A stretch of DNA of 64,000 bases from Vagococcus xieshaowenii (GTDB lineage Bacteria; Bacillota; Bacilli; Lactobacillales; Vagococcaceae), in contig NZ_CP038865.1 in assembly GCF_004792515.1 (NCBI RefSeq), positions 1,138,001 through 1,202,000 on the forward strand. Reading direction: 5' to 3'. Positions 31,166-41,333 of the stretch are shown here, one piece after another; the stretch's first letter is position 1, and every line of letters starts with the position of its first letter. The notes under the pieces are model-generated. The model was not told the origin of the DNA. It ran no database searches and saw nothing but the letters and a program-made list of their open reading frames with translations. The translations under genes and the position numbers were made by a program.

Positions 31166-33766
31166 CTATTCTTCTATATCTGTCGTTTCAAATGCTAACA
31201 TTTCATCTTTGACTGTAATAGTCACTCGTTGTTTTGGCAAAATTTTAGCGGCAACGATTTCTTTAGCAAGTGGTGTTTCAACTTGTTTTGTTATGAATCG
31301 TTTCAATGGACGTGCCCCAAATGCTGGTTCATAAGCATTTTCAGCAATCCAATTTTGCGCTTCTTCTGAAACAACTAACTCGATATCTTGTGCTGCTAAT
31401 TTATCTGCTAATCCTTTAGTCATCTTAACAACAATATTCTTCATATTAGCTAAGGTTAATGGTTTAAAAATTATGGTTTCATCAATACGGTTTAAAAACT
31501 CAGGTTTAAAATGCGCACGTAACATTGTTTGAACATCTTTTTCTGTATTTTCAGCAAATTCTCCTTCTGGAGTTAAACCGTCTAATAAAATTTGTGAGCC
31601 GATATTACTTGTCATGATCATCACTGTATTTTTGAAATCTACCGTACGGCCCTTGCTATCGGTTAAACGGCCATCATCTAATACTTGTAATAGAATATTG
31701 AATACATCCGGATGTGCTTTTTCAATTTCATCAAGTAAGACAATGGTATAAGGGTTATGTCGAACAGCTTCTGTTAATTGCCCACCTTCTTCGTAACCAA
31801 TATAGCCTGGAGGTGCGCCAACTAATCGTGACACGGTATGTTTTTCCATATACTCACTCATATCAATACGAACCATATGTTCTTCAGAATCAAATAAATT
31901 TTCAGCTAACGCTTTGGCTAATTCTGTTTTACCGACACCCGTTGGTCCTAAGAATAAGAACGAACCTAGCGGACGGTTTTGATCTTGTAAACCAGCTCTT
32001 GAACGAATGACTGCGTCTGCAACAGCATCTACTGCTGTATCTTGTCCAATCACTCGTTCATGCAAGGTATCATTTAAACGTAGAATTTTTTCTCGTTCAC
32101 CTTCTACTAATCGTTGAACAGGAATACCTGTTAAGCGTTCCACTACCACGGAAATTTCATGATCGGTTACAGATTCTTGAACTAAGCGATTATCATACGT
32201 TTGATTTTGATTTTCTAATTCCATTAATTCTTTTTCTAATTCAGGTATTTTACCATGACGAAGAATGGCTGCTTGTTCCAAGTCATAGTTATTTTCCGCT
32301 TCTTCTAATTCATGTCTTGCTTGTTCTATTTCGCCACGTTTTTGACTGATTGTATTGACGATTTCTTTTTCTGTTTCCCACTTCATTTTTAGGCTATTAG
32401 CTTCTTCTCGTAATTCAGCCAGCTCTTCTTGTAAGATTTCAAGACGTTTTTTACTTGCGTCATCACTTTCTTTTTTAAGGGCAGCTTCTTCTATTTCTAA
32501 CTGCATTAAACGACGTGTGACTTGATCGAGTTCAGTTGGCATAGAATTCAATTCCACACGAATAGTCGCGCAGGCTTCATCAACTAAATCAATGGCTTTA
32601 TCTGGTAAGAAACGATCGGTAATATAACGATTAGACATAGTCGCTGCGGCTACAAGGGCATTATCATTTATATTAACCCCATGATGAATTTCAAAACGTT
32701 CTTTCAAGCCACGTAAAATACTAATGGTATCTTCTACTGTCGGTTCATTGACCATCACACGTTGGAATCGACGTTCTAACGCTTTGTCTTTTTCCATGTA
32801 TTCACGGTATTCATCTAGCGTAGTAGCTCCAATTAGGTGAAGTTCACCACGTGCAAGCATAGGCTTCAATAAATTGCCTGCATCCATGCTACCTTCTGTT
32901 TTACCCGCTCCTACAATCGTATGGATTTCATCAATAAACATGATGATTTGACCATCGCTTTTTTTAACTTCTTTCAAAACAGCCTTCAATCGTTCTTCAA
33001 ATTCACCACGATACTTAGCCCCCGCAATAAGAGCCCCCATATCAAGCGAATAGATAGTTTTATCTTTTAAATTTTCAGGTACATCTCGGCGTACAATACG
33101 TTGCGCCAAACCTTCAATAATCGCTGTTTTACCAACACCAGGTTCACCAATTAAGACTGGATTATTTTTAGTTTTACGGGATAAAATACGAATCACATCA
33201 CGTATCTCTTCATCACGGCCAATAACAGGGTCTTGTTTGCCTTCACGGACACGTTTCACTAAATCAATTCCATATTTTTCTAACGCTTCGTATTGTTCTT
33301 CTTGATTTTCAGATGTCACACGCTCTCCCCCTCTCATTTTTTCAATATGTGCTTTTACTTCATCAAAATTAATAGAGCGAGATGATAAATACGTTGTTAA
33401 TGGGTGATTCTTCAATTTCATCAACGCTAAAAGAACGATTTCTGTCGATAAGTATTCATCATGAAATTGTTCCATTAATGTTTGACCTTCTTGGAAGACC
33501 TGATATAAATTACGGCTAAATGTTTGACCATATTGAATATTCCCTTCAACCACAGATAAACGATCTAATTCTGCTTCAATTGTGGAAGAAAACTCATCTA
33601 GTGGTACCCCTAAATCTTGATAAAAATTATAAGCAAAATTACCTGGTTGAACTAATGCTTTCCAAAGATGTGGAATGTCAATTTCTTGATGTTTACGTCT
33701 CATTGCAATTTGTTGCGCTTGGGCAATTGCTTGTTGTACTGTTGTGGTCATTTTATCTGGTTGCAT
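31166..33766 (-). CDS. clpB: Disaggregase chaperone ClpB
   Basis: ClpB works with DnaK to pull apart protein aggregates after heat stress. The 866 residues have the N-terminal Clp repeat, AAA-1 with GEPGVGKT (Walker A) and MFIDEIHT (Walker B), the long coiled-coil middle domain (about 400-530), and AAA-2 with GPTGVGKT and [12 protein letters not shown] chose the ATG at 33766 ([12 protein letters not shown]) because AGGAGGAG precedes it. A longer reading from 33790 would include the ribosome site. No CtsR heptad repeats are visible upstream. Confidence 0.96.
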   Translation of the reverse strand: MQPDKMTTTVQQAIAQAQQIAMRRKHQEIDIPHLWKALVQPGNFAYNFYQDLGVPLDEFSSTIEAELDRLSVVEGNIQYGQTFSRNLYQVFQEGQTLMEQFHDEYLSTEIVLLALMKLKNHPLTTYLSSRSINFDEVKAHIEKMRGGERVTSENQEEQYEALEKYGIDLVKRVREGKQDPVIGRDEEIRDVIRILSRKTKNNPVLIGEPGVGKTAIIEGLAQRIVRRDVPENLKDKTIYSLDMGALIAGAKYRGEFEERLKAVLKEVKKSDGQIIMFIDEIHTIVGAGKTEGSMDAGNLLKPMLARGELHLIGATTLDEYREYMEKDKALERRFQRVMVNEPTVEDTISILRGLKERFEIHHGVNINDNALVAAATMSNRYITDRFLPDKAIDLVDEACATIRVELNSMPTELDQVTRRLMQLEIEEAALKKESDDASKKRLEILQEELAELREEANSLKMKWETEKEIVNTISQKRGEIEQARHELEEAENNYDLEQAAILRHGKIPELEKELMELENQNQTYDNRLVQESVTDHEISVVVERLTGIPVQRLVEGEREKILRLNDTLHERVIGQDTAVDAVADAVIRSRAGLQDQNRPLGSFLFLGPTGVGKTELAKALAENLFDSEEHMVRIDMSEYMEKHTVSRLVGAPPGYIGYEEGGQLTEAVRHNPYTIVLLDEIEKAHPDVFNILLQVLDDGRLTDSKGRTVDFKNTVMIMTSNIGSQILLDGLTPEGEFAENTEKDVQTMLRAHFKPEFLNRIDETIIFKPLTLANMKNIVVKMTKGLADKLAAQDIELVVSEEAQNWIAENAYEPAFGARPLKRFITKQVETPLAKEIVAAKILPKQRVTITVKDEMLAFETTDIEE

Positions 33767-33817
33767 AAAAAGACTCCTCCTATCATTCAACTATTTTTTT
33801 CATTCCATCCTACTTAT

Positions 33818-33845
33818 ATTTTATTCCTATTTATAAAAATTTCAA
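33818..33845 (-). promoter_or_regulatory. Predicted promoter of clpB
   Basis: On the minus strand TTGAAA (33840-33845) and TAAAAT (33818-33823) are 16 bp apart, about 50 bp upstream of the clpB start. No GGTCAAA heptad (CtsR) or CIRCE palindrome overlaps it. Confidence 0.5.
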
Positions 33846-33885
33846 AATAAAACGATAAAAAAGACCCGTTTTTAAAGGAATTTTT

Positions 33886-33930
33886 AACAAATAAAAGCAT
33901 ATTGCTATATTAGCAATATGCTTTTATGGA
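33886..33930 (-). terminator. Terminator after the DUF2187-like gene
   Basis: A perfect 17-bp stem (33891-33907 with 33911-33927) and a 3-nt loop are followed by TTTGTT on the minus strand. It separates the DUF2187-like gene from clpB. Confidence 0.8.
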
Positions 33931-33946
33931 TTTTATTTCTTATTCA

Positions 33947-34171
33947 TTAAGCAACTACCGCAACTTCTGAAGATTGCACTTGAATATCACGATATCGGAC
34001 AACAATACGGCTAATTAATTCATGAATTTTATTATCATCTTCCGGGTGAAATTCTTTAACACTTACAATACATGAGTTATCATAAAGCTTTTCTACAATC
34101 CCCATAGCAGGACAGCTTAACATGTCAGACTTAAATTCTACTACTTGACCAATTTCAATATTACTCATCAT
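33947..34171 (-). CDS. DUF2187-like small protein
   Basis: The 74 residues starting at the ATG 34171 (AGGAG 6 bp upstream) resemble the small DUF2187/YkvS-type proteins, an SH3-like or KOW-like fold. Motifs are IGQVVEFKSD, GIVEKLYDNSCIVSV and a conserved RYRDIQV-like end. The N-terminus may be at the next ATG one codon on. Its function is not known. It stands alone between two terminators and is therefore a single-gene transcript. Confidence 0.6.
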   Translation of the reverse strand: MMSNIEIGQVVEFKSDMLSCPAMGIVEKLYDNSCIVSVKEFHPEDDNKIHELISRIVVRYRDIQVQSSEVAVVA

Positions 34172-34177
34172 TAACAA

Positions 34178-34480
34178 CTCCTACTCTTCTTAATAAACTC
34201 TCCAAATTAATAAAAAACCTAACGTATGGTTATAATTTAACATTAAATAACTATAATTACAAATAATATGATATTAAAACAAGAATGTTTTCGTTTTATT
34301 AATAATTAATATTCGGTGTTAATCGCTTACTTTTATAAAATAATCACGAAATGAAGTGGTTTTTACCTGCAAGATTGTTTTAGCCTAAGACATCCGCATT
34401 ATATTAGATAACAAAAAACAAGAATGTATGACCTCTCGATAAATATCGGACGGCTTCATAACATTCTTGTTTTATCGTCA
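34178..34480. other. Intergenic region with recurring ACAAGAATGT
   Basis: The approximately 300 bp hold the promoter region of the DUF2187-like gene and the terminator of the next gene. The sequence ACAAGAATGT occurs in direct orientation at about 34280 and 34416, and inverted at about 34461. The last two form the terminator stem; the first is extra. I see no gene in it. Confidence 0.45.
34411..34475 (-). terminator. Long hairpin terminator after the 255-residue unknown gene
   Basis: The arms at 34415-34431 and 34456-34473 pair with one bulge. A smaller hairpin CGATAAATATCG sits in the loop, and TTTTTTGTT follows on the minus strand. Confidence 0.75.
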
Positions 34481-35248
34481 TTATTGTACTAAATAGCGGT
34501 TATTAAATGTCTCTCTCATCATGAATTTACCCAATCCGTATTGACCTTGATCAATTAGTTGATCCATAATTTGTTCTGCAGTTATTTCGGGATTTTCTTT
34601 TTTAACTTGATTATGATGGATACGAACAGCATTGTTGATTGATTCTGCAACTAGTTCAATAAACATATCCGACACATAACGCTCAGGCAATTGCTCTCGA
34701 ATGGCACTCCACTCAAATGGTAATTCATTAGCTTCCCAGTTAGTTTTTTGATAGTAGGTAGTGTTCTCGGTTGGAATACTAATACTACTTTGAATCATTT
34801 GATGAAATGCCACACTATACTCCGGTCGTCGACCAAGTGAATCAAAACGTTTAATTGGCATTTGTTTTAATGTTGTCTCAACATAATATTGTCCAAGAAA
34901 TTGTAGTTTCATGTCAATAACATAATATTTTAGTGTAATAGTAACATTATTAGAAGTTAAAACATTAATGTGTTTAATTACCTCTTCAATCGTCTCTCCT
35001 TTAGCCATATTTTCTGGACGAGTTAACGTATATAGCAACGTATTCACATTATAATAGACGTTTCTTGGTTCCAATCCAGAAAAATTAAAAACTATGTCGT
35101 TTTTCTCTCCCATTGGTTTATCCTCGTATTTAAAACCTAGCGGACCTTCTAAACGCTTCATGGCGTTTAATAACCAATGAATACTTTCTTTAACACTTTT
35201 TTCATTAGGTGTTTCATAATTAAAATCAATTCTTCCAATTAATGGCAT
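34481..35248 (-). CDS. Hypothetical protein, 255 residues, unrecognised
   Basis: I do not recognise this family. The protein is soluble by eye: there is no signal peptide or membrane segment, and the start is MPLIGRIDFNYE behind GGAGGAAAAG. It alternates beta-rich stretches (about 45-140, with FNFSGLEPRNVYYNV and VTITLKYYVIDMKLQFLGQYYVE) with helices at the C-terminus that contain EITAEQIMDQLIDQG. It is monocistronic, with its own terminator downstream and 135 bp to the glyS end upstream. Codon use looks like that of the neighbours, so recent transfer is not indicated. Confidence 0.75.
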   Translation of the reverse strand: MPLIGRIDFNYETPNEKSVKESIHWLLNAMKRLEGPLGFKYEDKPMGEKNDIVFNFSGLEPRNVYYNVNTLLYTLTRPENMAKGETIEEVIKHINVLTSNNVTITLKYYVIDMKLQFLGQYYVETTLKQMPIKRFDSLGRRPEYSVAFHQMIQSSISIPTENTTYYQKTNWEANELPFEWSAIREQLPERYVSDMFIELVAESINNAVRIHHNQVKKENPEITAEQIMDQLIDQGQYGLGKFMMRETFNNRYLVQ

Positions 35249-35334
35249 GATCTTTTCCTCCTTTAGTTCTCTCTTTATTATAAAGAGTTTTCGCTAAATA
35301 AATAGACAAAACATATAATTATGTCTTAACTATA

Positions 35335-35372
35335 ACAAAAACTTAAGGATTTAAATAAACATCCTTAAGCTT
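35335..35372 (-). terminator. Terminator after glyS
   Basis: The CTTAAGGAT/ATCCTTAAG stem with a 10-nt loop is followed by TTTTTGTTAT on the minus strand. Confidence 0.8.
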
Positions 35373-35383
35373 TGTCTTTTTGA

Positions 35384-37474
35384 TTATTTTTTAATTTCTA
35401 ATAAATCAATTTTAGCCATTGGTAATATCATGGCTGCGATTTTTGCTAATTGACGTAGACGATTATTTCGAACTTCTTCATTATCGGCCATAATCATCGT
35501 ATGATCGAAATAATTAGTAATAAATGGTGTTAATTCCGTTAATTGCTCATATTTTTGTGCAAACGTTAAATCAGCAAATGTTGCTTGTGCTGTCGTCACT
35601 GCGTGCGCTAATTCTTTTTCTTCTGCTGTTTCAAATAAGTCGTCATCAACTGCTTCTGTTAAAGTATCACCGATTAATTCTTGACCTTTTCTTGTTAAGT
35701 TAAGGACACGAATAAATGCTTCCATCGTTGGACGGAACTGTTCAGTTGTTTGTTTTTCTTGTAGTAAACTTGCAACTTCAATGATTTGATTCATATCAGC
35801 TGCTTGTGCGTTGACGCTTGCTTCAATAATATCATGGCGAATATTTTTGCCACTTAATAGTTGTTTAAGACGTGCATTAAAGAATTCAACAACCGCTTCA
35901 GGGTCCTCTTTAAATGTTACTCCATAAGTTTCAACATTTTGATTGATTGCCTCTTTAATTATCGGTAATAGTTTACTAATAGCTAAATCCCAACCTTTAT
36001 CCTCAATAATACGTACAATTCCGTATGTTTGACGACGTAAAGCATATGGATCATTTGAACCTGACGGAATCATTCCAGCGTTAAAGAATGTCATCACTGA
36101 ATCTAATTTATCAGCAATTGCTAAGACTGCACCCACTGATGATTCTGGTAATTCTCCTTCACTAGAAACAGGCAGGTAATGTTCACGAATTGCTTGCGCA
36201 ACAGCAGGTTTTTCACCTTTTAATAGCGCATATTTTTCGCCCATAATCCCTTGTAATTCTGGGAATTCACCGACCATACCCGTCATTAGGTCAAATTTAT
36301 AAATAGCTGCCGCACGTGCTAAGTCAGCTTGTTCTTCGTTTGATAAGCCCACTGCTTGTCCTAATATTTCACTAATTTTAGCGACACGTTGCATTTTTTC
36401 ATAAGTTGTTCCAATTTTTTCATGGAAGGTAACTTTTTTCAAACGTTCCACATATGACGCGATAGTTGGTTGTTGATCTTCATCATAAAAGAATACCGCA
36501 TCTTCAAGACGTGCCACTAATACTTTTTCATTACCAGCTACAACATTTTGAATAAACGCTTCGTTACCATTGCGTACGGCCACAAAGAATGGTGCTAACT
36601 TACCATCTTGGAAACGTACTTCAAAGTAACGTTGATGTTCTTTCATCGAAATAATCAAAACTTCCTCTGGTACAGCTAAATATTTTTCATCGAATTTCCC
36701 TGCAAAAGCTGTTGGATACTCAACGATATTATTAACTTCTTCAAGTAACACTTCATCCAGATTCATCACCCAATTATTTTCAGCTGCTAAAGCTTCGATT
36801 TGTTTAACAATTAATGCTTTACGTTCTTCAGCGTTGACCAACACATGTTGTGCTTTTAATTTTTCTACATATTCAGACGGATGATTAATGGTTGTTTCTT
36901 GACCTAAGAAACGATGACCACGTGTTGTTTTACCACTTTTCACATCTAAAAATTGTAAGTCAATTAATTCATCATCTAACAAGCTGATAATCCAATGAAT
37001 AGGACGGATAAATTCTGTTGTGTGATTTCCCCAATGCATTGTTACTGGGAAGTGAATACCTTTTAATGTTTCTAATACATTCGCTAATACTGCCTGTGCT
37101 GATTCACCAGGAATAAATTTATCAACATGAACATACTCGACACCTTTTATGTCTTTAAAGAATAATTTGTCAGTTGAAACACCTTGCCCACGTGCAAATC
37201 CTTCTGCTGCTTTGGTCCAATTGCCCTCAGCATCTACTGCAATTTTTTTTGCAGGACCTTTTGCTTCTTCTTCAATATCTTCTTGTTTTTCAGCTAATTC
37301 AAGTACTTCTAATGTTAAGCGTCGAGGTGTTGAATACGTACGAACCTCGCTGTATGATAGACGATTTTCTTTTAAAAACTTCTCCATTGCTGCTTTAAAT
37401 TGCTTAATGGATGAAGTCACAAAACGTGCAGGCATTTCTTCTAAACCAATTTCTAATAAAAATGTTTTAGCCAT
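35384..37474 (-). CDS. glyS: Glycyl-tRNA synthetase, beta subunit
   Basis: GlyS is the tRNA-binding subunit of the bacterial alpha2-beta2 glycyl-tRNA synthetase. The 696 residues show the opening [15 protein letters not shown], the internal [17 protein letters not shown] and [10 protein letters not shown], the HD-like region [17 protein letters not shown] and [16 protein letters not shown]. The C-terminal anticodon-binding domain resembles that of ArgRS. It follows glyQ by 1 bp. The pair is controlled by the upstream glycine T-box. Confidence 0.97.
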   Translation of the reverse strand: MAKTFLLEIGLEEMPARFVTSSIKQFKAAMEKFLKENRLSYSEVRTYSTPRRLTLEVLELAEKQEDIEEEAKGPAKKIAVDAEGNWTKAAEGFARGQGVSTDKLFFKDIKGVEYVHVDKFIPGESAQAVLANVLETLKGIHFPVTMHWGNHTTEFIRPIHWIISLLDDELIDLQFLDVKSGKTTRGHRFLGQETTINHPSEYVEKLKAQHVLVNAEERKALIVKQIEALAAENNWVMNLDEVLLEEVNNIVEYPTAFAGKFDEKYLAVPEEVLIISMKEHQRYFEVRFQDGKLAPFFVAVRNGNEAFIQNVVAGNEKVLVARLEDAVFFYDEDQQPTIASYVERLKKVTFHEKIGTTYEKMQRVAKISEILGQAVGLSNEEQADLARAAAIYKFDLMTGMVGEFPELQGIMGEKYALLKGEKPAVAQAIREHYLPVSSEGELPESSVGAVLAIADKLDSVMTFFNAGMIPSGSNDPYALRRQTYGIVRIIEDKGWDLAISKLLPIIKEAINQNVETYGVTFKEDPEAVVEFFNARLKQLLSGKNIRHDIIEASVNAQAADMNQIIEVASLLQEKQTTEQFRPTMEAFIRVLNLTRKGQELIGDTLTEAVDDDLFETAEEKELAHAVTTAQATFADLTFAQKYEQLTELTPFITNYFDHTMIMADNEEVRNNRLRQLAKIAAMILPMAKIDLLEIKK

Positions 37475-37475
37475 T

Positions 37476-38378
37476 TTATGCTTCCTCCTCTTGTGTTTGT
37501 TTGTTCAATAATGGGAATCCTAATTTTTCGCGTTCTTCAACAAATTTTTTCGCTAATTGTCTTGCCATGTTACGGATACGTGATAAATACCCAGCACGTT
37601 CAGTAACGGACACCGCTCCACGAGCATCTAGTAAGTTAAACGTATGACTACATTTTAAGACAAAATCATACGCTGGATGAACCAATCCTTCATCAATACA
37701 ACGTTGTGCTTCTGCTTGATACATCTCAAATAACGTTAATAACATGTCTTGATTACTAATTTCAAATGAATATTTAGAATGTTCGAACTCTGGTTGAATA
37801 AAGATTTCACCGTATTTAACACCTTTTTTCCATTCTAAATCATAAACACTTTCAACTGATTGAATGTATGATGCTAAACGTTCTAAACCGTAAGTGATTT
37901 CAACGGTCACTGGGTTACATTCTAAGCCACCTGCTTGTTGGAAGTACGTAAACTGAGTAATTTCCATACCGTTTAGCCAAACTTCCCAACCTAAACCGGC
38001 ACACCCCATTGAAGGATTTTCCCAGTTATCTTCAACAAAACGTATATCATGTTCTAATGGATTAATACCTAAGCGTTCTAAACTTTCTAAGTATAATTCT
38101 TGAATATTATCTGGTGATGGTTTCATGACCACTTGAAATTGATGATGTTGATACAAACGGTTTGGATTTTCACCATAACGACCATCAGCTGGACGACGTG
38201 ACGGTTCAACATAAGCAGCGTTCCATGGTTCTGGACCAATCGCACGCAAGAACGTATACGGACTCATTGTCCCTGCCCCTTTTTCCGTATCATATGCTTG
38301 CATTAACATACAGCCTTGTTCTGACCAAAAGTTTTGCAATGTTAAAATCATTTCTTGTACAGTTAATCCTGTTGTCAT
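37476..38378 (-). CDS. glyQ: Glycyl-tRNA synthetase, alpha subunit
   Basis: GlyQ is the catalytic class II subunit that makes glycyl-adenylate. The 300 residues include the family motifs [17 protein letters not shown], the class II motif 2 region [21 protein letters not shown] and [18 protein letters not shown] (written without its first residues), with the motif 3 area [11 protein letters not shown]. It is the first gene after the T-box leader; its start ATG at 38378 lies 37 bp after the terminator hairpin. Confidence 0.96.
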   Translation of the reverse strand: MTTGLTVQEMILTLQNFWSEQGCMLMQAYDTEKGAGTMSPYTFLRAIGPEPWNAAYVEPSRRPADGRYGENPNRLYQHHQFQVVMKPSPDNIQELYLESLERLGINPLEHDIRFVEDNWENPSMGCAGLGWEVWLNGMEITQFTYFQQAGGLECNPVTVEITYGLERLASYIQSVESVYDLEWKKGVKYGEIFIQPEFEHSKYSFEISNQDMLLTLFEMYQAEAQRCIDEGLVHPAYDFVLKCSHTFNLLDARGAVSVTERAGYLSRIRNMARQLAKKFVEEREKLGFPLLNKQTQEEEA

Positions 38379-38412
38379 AATTAATCTCCTTTACGTCTTT
38401 TGAGTAAAATAA

Positions 38413-38625
38413 AAAGTCCCTATGTTTAGACAATTAGCCTAAACATAGGGACGAAAATTTTCGCGGTTCCACCCTAATTCCAAGAACATGTTCTTGGCAT
38501 CTTCATTGTGTTTGCTCCAAAGCGCCCTTCAGATATTGTCTTTAACTGGTTGCACCAACCCCAGCCTCTCTGTAAAAAACATTCATCTTACTCTTCTTTT
38601 TCTTCGCAACTATTTAATTATCTTC
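38413..38625 (-). promoter_or_regulatory. Glycine T-box leader of glyQS
   Basis: The transcript contains the T-box core AGGGTGGAACCGCG (plus-strand 38461-38474). It also has stem I elements AGAGAGGC and GGTTGGTGCAACC, and a terminator stem of 13 bp (38415-38428 with 38439-38451) followed by a U-run. The specifier loop reads GAAGGGCGC, in which GGC at 38524-38526 (or the overlapping GGG) is a glycine codon. Uncharged tRNA-Gly would stabilise the antiterminator and allow glyQS transcription. Confidence 0.92.
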
Positions 38626-38631
38626 TTGTCT

Positions 38632-38660
38632 ATCATAGCCGTTATTCATTAACTAGTCAA
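38632..38660 (-). promoter_or_regulatory. Promoter of the glyQS T-box transcript
   Basis: TTGACT (38655-38660) and TATGAT (38632-38637) are 17 bp apart on the minus strand. The -35 box overlaps the recO stop codon, so glyQS has its own promoter directly after recO. Confidence 0.7.
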
Positions 38661-39462
38661 TATCTTTGCTAGTTTTATCGGAATTTTCTACGCGTTTGTC
38701 TAACAAAATATTTTGCCAATTAACCATGTCATCAATGAATTTTTTACTTTTTAGAAAAATCCCGACATATTCTTCATACAACATATCTATTGTTTGTCTT
38801 ATTTCACGTTTTGTTTCAGGCGAGAGTGAAATAGAATGTATTTGTTCTAACGAAATACTAGAGAACATACGGATAAAATGCATCGCCTTAGCTGATGCGT
38901 GATAGCGACGTTCATCTCGGTGAAAATCTTGCTCACAAATCACCCCTAAATAAGCTGAAGAAAAATCAAATTTACCTTGCGTTTGACCACAAATACGACA
39001 ACGAATCCATTCAAACTCCAAACCAAAACGATTAAGTATTTGAATTTCAAAAATATTGGTTAATATTTCTGGATCTTGACCCTCATCCATTAATGTCAAT
39101 ATATCACGTGTAAAACCATAAAGAGCCGGATCATACGTTTGATCATCTATTGCAACATCAACTAAATTCAATATGTAAGTCGCATACGCCGTTAAAAAAA
39201 TATCTTGCTGAATATGACGAAAACTGCCAACATTTTTAGAAGCATTCAAAAAAGACAAACCCTCTTGATTTAATTTTCCAATATAGGTCCCGTAAGCAAA
39301 TGGCTGTGTCGCAACTGTTAAAGGATTATTTTTCTTCATGGCATTGCGCATAAAAAACATAACTTTTCCGTGTTGCTCGGTAAAAATTTTGACAAGTTTA
39401 TCTTTATCACGATGCTTTTTACTAAATAAAATTAAACCGTTAACCTCATTTACTTCAGACAT
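38653..39462 (-). CDS. recO: DNA repair protein RecO
   Basis: RecO loads RecA on SSB-coated DNA with RecR. The 269 residues have the N-terminal OB fold (VNGLILFSKKHRDKDKLVKIFT) and a helical domain with the zinc-binding cysteines of CRICGQ and VICEQD (a usual fourth cysteine is not obvious). I chose the ATG at 39462 because GAGGTGAGAGAA precedes it. An upstream start at 39507 would add 15 hydrophobic residues not usual in RecO. It follows era with a hairpin in between. Confidence 0.93.
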   Translation of the reverse strand: MSEVNEVNGLILFSKKHRDKDKLVKIFTEQHGKVMFFMRNAMKKNNPLTVATQPFAYGTYIGKLNQEGLSFLNASKNVGSFRHIQQDIFLTAYATYILNLVDVAIDDQTYDPALYGFTRDILTLMDEGQDPEILTNIFEIQILNRFGLEFEWIRCRICGQTQGKFDFSSAYLGVICEQDFHRDERRYHASAKAMHFIRMFSSISLEQIHSISLSPETKREIRQTIDMLYEEYVGIFLKSKKFIDDMVNWQNILLDKRVENSDKTSKDID

Positions 39463-39497
39463 TTCTCTCACCTCACGATACTTTAATAATAGCAATA

Positions 39498-39538
39498 AAT
39501 AGCACACAACCTCTTAATCAAACGACAGTTGTGTGCTA
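39498..39538 (-). terminator. Hairpin between era and recO
   Basis: AGCACACAAC and GTTGTGTGCT pair over 10 bp around a 17-nt loop, followed on the minus strand by TATTTATTGCTATT. It probably gives partial termination between era and recO. Confidence 0.6.
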
Positions 39539-39544
39539 AGTATA

Positions 39545-40450
39545 TTAATAATCCATTTCACGATAGCCGAAATCTTTTAAGTAACGTTGTTTGTCACGCC
39601 AGTTTTTCTCGACTTTTACCCATGTTTCTAGATAAACTTTATTTCCTAATAGTAATTCGATATCTTTACGTGCGCGAATACCGACGTCTTTCATCATTTT
39701 ACCGCCTTTACCGATTAAGATACCTTTTTGACTATTGCGCTCTACCACGATGGTCGCTTGAACATGAACTTTATCATTTTCATCACGAGTCATTGAGTCC
39801 ACTACTACGGCCACAGAATGCGGAACTTCTTCATGTGTTAATTGCAACACTTTCTCACGAATCAATTCAGAGACAACAAAGTATTCTGGATGATCTGTAA
39901 TTTGATCCGCTGGATAATACTGAGGACCTTCTTCTAAATAAGTTGTTAGTTTTTCTAATAAACTATCTACATTATTTCCTTGTGTAGCAGAGATTGGAAT
40001 AATTTCCGCAAAATCCATTTCTTCTTTGTAATCTTCAATAATTGGTAGTAATTTATCTGGATGAATGGTATCAATTTTATTAATAACTAAAATAACAGGC
40101 GCTTGATTATTTTTCAAACGTTCGATAATAAAATTATCTCCAGGCCCACGTTTTTGATCGGCACTTACTAAGAAAAGTACGGCATCAACTTCACGCAAGG
40201 CACTGTAAGCAGATTCCACCATAAAATCCCCTAATTTATGCTTTGGTTTATGAATACCTGGTGTATCAATAAAGACAATCTGGCTATCGTTAGTTGTATA
40301 GACTCCTTGAATTTTATTTCTTGTTGTTTGTGCTTTGTCACTCATGATGGCAATTTTTTGGCCAATCACACGGTTTAATAATGTTGATTTTCCCACATTT
40401 GGACGACCAACAATCGCCACAAAACCTGAACGGAATGCTTTTTCTTCCAT
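39545..40450 (-). CDS. era: Ribosome assembly GTPase Era
   Basis: Era binds the 3' end of 16S rRNA and helps mature the 30S subunit. The 301 residues have G1 [11 protein letters not shown] (about 15-25), G3 [11 protein letters not shown]4 VINKID and a C-terminal KH domain with the [15 protein letters not shown] loop. All GTP-binding residues are present. It lies in the conserved pgpH-ybeY-dgkA-era-recO block. Confidence 0.97.
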   Translation of the reverse strand: MEEKAFRSGFVAIVGRPNVGKSTLLNRVIGQKIAIMSDKAQTTRNKIQGVYTTNDSQIVFIDTPGIHKPKHKLGDFMVESAYSALREVDAVLFLVSADQKRGPGDNFIIERLKNNQAPVILVINKIDTIHPDKLLPIIEDYKEEMDFAEIIPISATQGNNVDSLLEKLTTYLEEGPQYYPADQITDHPEYFVVSELIREKVLQLTHEEVPHSVAVVVDSMTRDENDKVHVQATIVVERNSQKGILIGKGGKMMKDVGIRARKDIELLLGNKVYLETWVKVEKNWRDKQRYLKDFGYREMDY

Positions 40451-40465
40451 GTTATTTCCTCTTTC

Positions 40466-40888
40466 TTAATTCAATATTTTTTGGATAATAGGCCAAACTT
40501 TTGGAATAAAGATATACGCAGCGACTACCATCGCAAATAACGAGCTGATAAGTACGACGGTTGCGCCCATATCTTTTACCTTTTTACCAAGTGGATGATA
40601 ATTCCTTAACGTATACATATCCACTAAATTCTCAGCAATAGTATTCAGCATTTCCATCATCAATACTTGAAAAATAGCAAATGTAATCCATAACCACTCA
40701 CCTATTGAAATTCTAAAGTAGATACTTACAATAACAGCAAGTAACCCAATAAGGCAATGATAACGAAAATTGCGTTCTTCAACAAAGGCAATTTTACCAC
40801 CGTTAATGGCATATTTTAAGGACTGTAAAAACCGGTAATTCTTCTCTATTTGCTTATTTTCTTGCTTATCGTTGTAATCCATAGGCAT
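40466..40888 (-). CDS. dgkA: Undecaprenol/diacylglycerol kinase
   Basis: Gram-positive DgkA proteins phosphorylate undecaprenol and so replenish the lipid carrier for cell-wall synthesis. The protein has 140 residues with three membrane segments after a short cytoplasmic N-terminus. The family motif EMLNTIAENLVDM and an upstream charged helix VEERNFRYH are present. The ATG at 40888 overlaps the ybeY 3' end by 23 bp. A second ATG two codons later is an alternative. It is in the usual place between ybeY and era. Confidence 0.93.
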   Translation of the reverse strand: MPMDYNDKQENKQIEKNYRFLQSLKYAINGGKIAFVEERNFRYHCLIGLLAVIVSIYFRISIGEWLWITFAIFQVLMMEMLNTIAENLVDMYTLRNYHPLGKKVKDMGATVVLISSLFAMVVAAYIFIPKVWPIIQKILN

Positions 40889-41333
40889 CTAAAATCTCTC
40901 TTTGTAAACCAAACATCTCTTTTTCATCTGCTTCATTCATATGGTCATAACCATTCAAATGTAGGAAACCATGAACAGCTAAGAAACCTAACTCACGTTC
41001 AAAGCTGTGACCATACTCTTGCGCTTGTTCTTTGGCTTTGTCAATTGAAATTAGAATATCGCCAATATTACGTGGTAAGCCCATTTCTTCTAGAAGTTCA
41101 GCAGGGATATCTTGCTCATCTTCAATCGCAAAGCTGATCACGTCCGTTGGTACATCTTTACCACGATACTCACGGTTAAACGTTTGAATGGCTTCGTTGT
41201 CCATAATAGTGACTGACATTTCAGTAGCGTCGCCTAAATCTAAGTGTGCCCCTGAAAAATTCAGGACATCCACAATATCGTCTAAATGTTGTTGTGCAAC
41301 TGCACCTGTTTTATCTTCAATATAAATTTCCAT
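40866..41333 (-). CDS. ybeY: Endoribonuclease YbeY (rRNA maturation factor)
   Basis: YbeY is a metal-dependent RNase that takes part in 16S rRNA 3'-end maturation and ribosome quality control. The 155 residues contain the three-histidine zinc motif HGFLHLNGYDH at about 122-132 and the REYRGKDVPTDVISF stretch near 55-70. The start overlaps the last base of pgpH, and the end overlaps dgkA. Confidence 0.96.
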   Translation of the reverse strand: MEIYIEDKTGAVAQQHLDDIVDVLNFSGAHLDLGDATEMSVTIMDNEAIQTFNREYRGKDVPTDVISFAIEDEQDIPAELLEEMGLPRNIGDILISIDKAKEQAQEYGHSFERELGFLAVHGFLHLNGYDHMNEADEKEMFGLQREILDAYGLQR

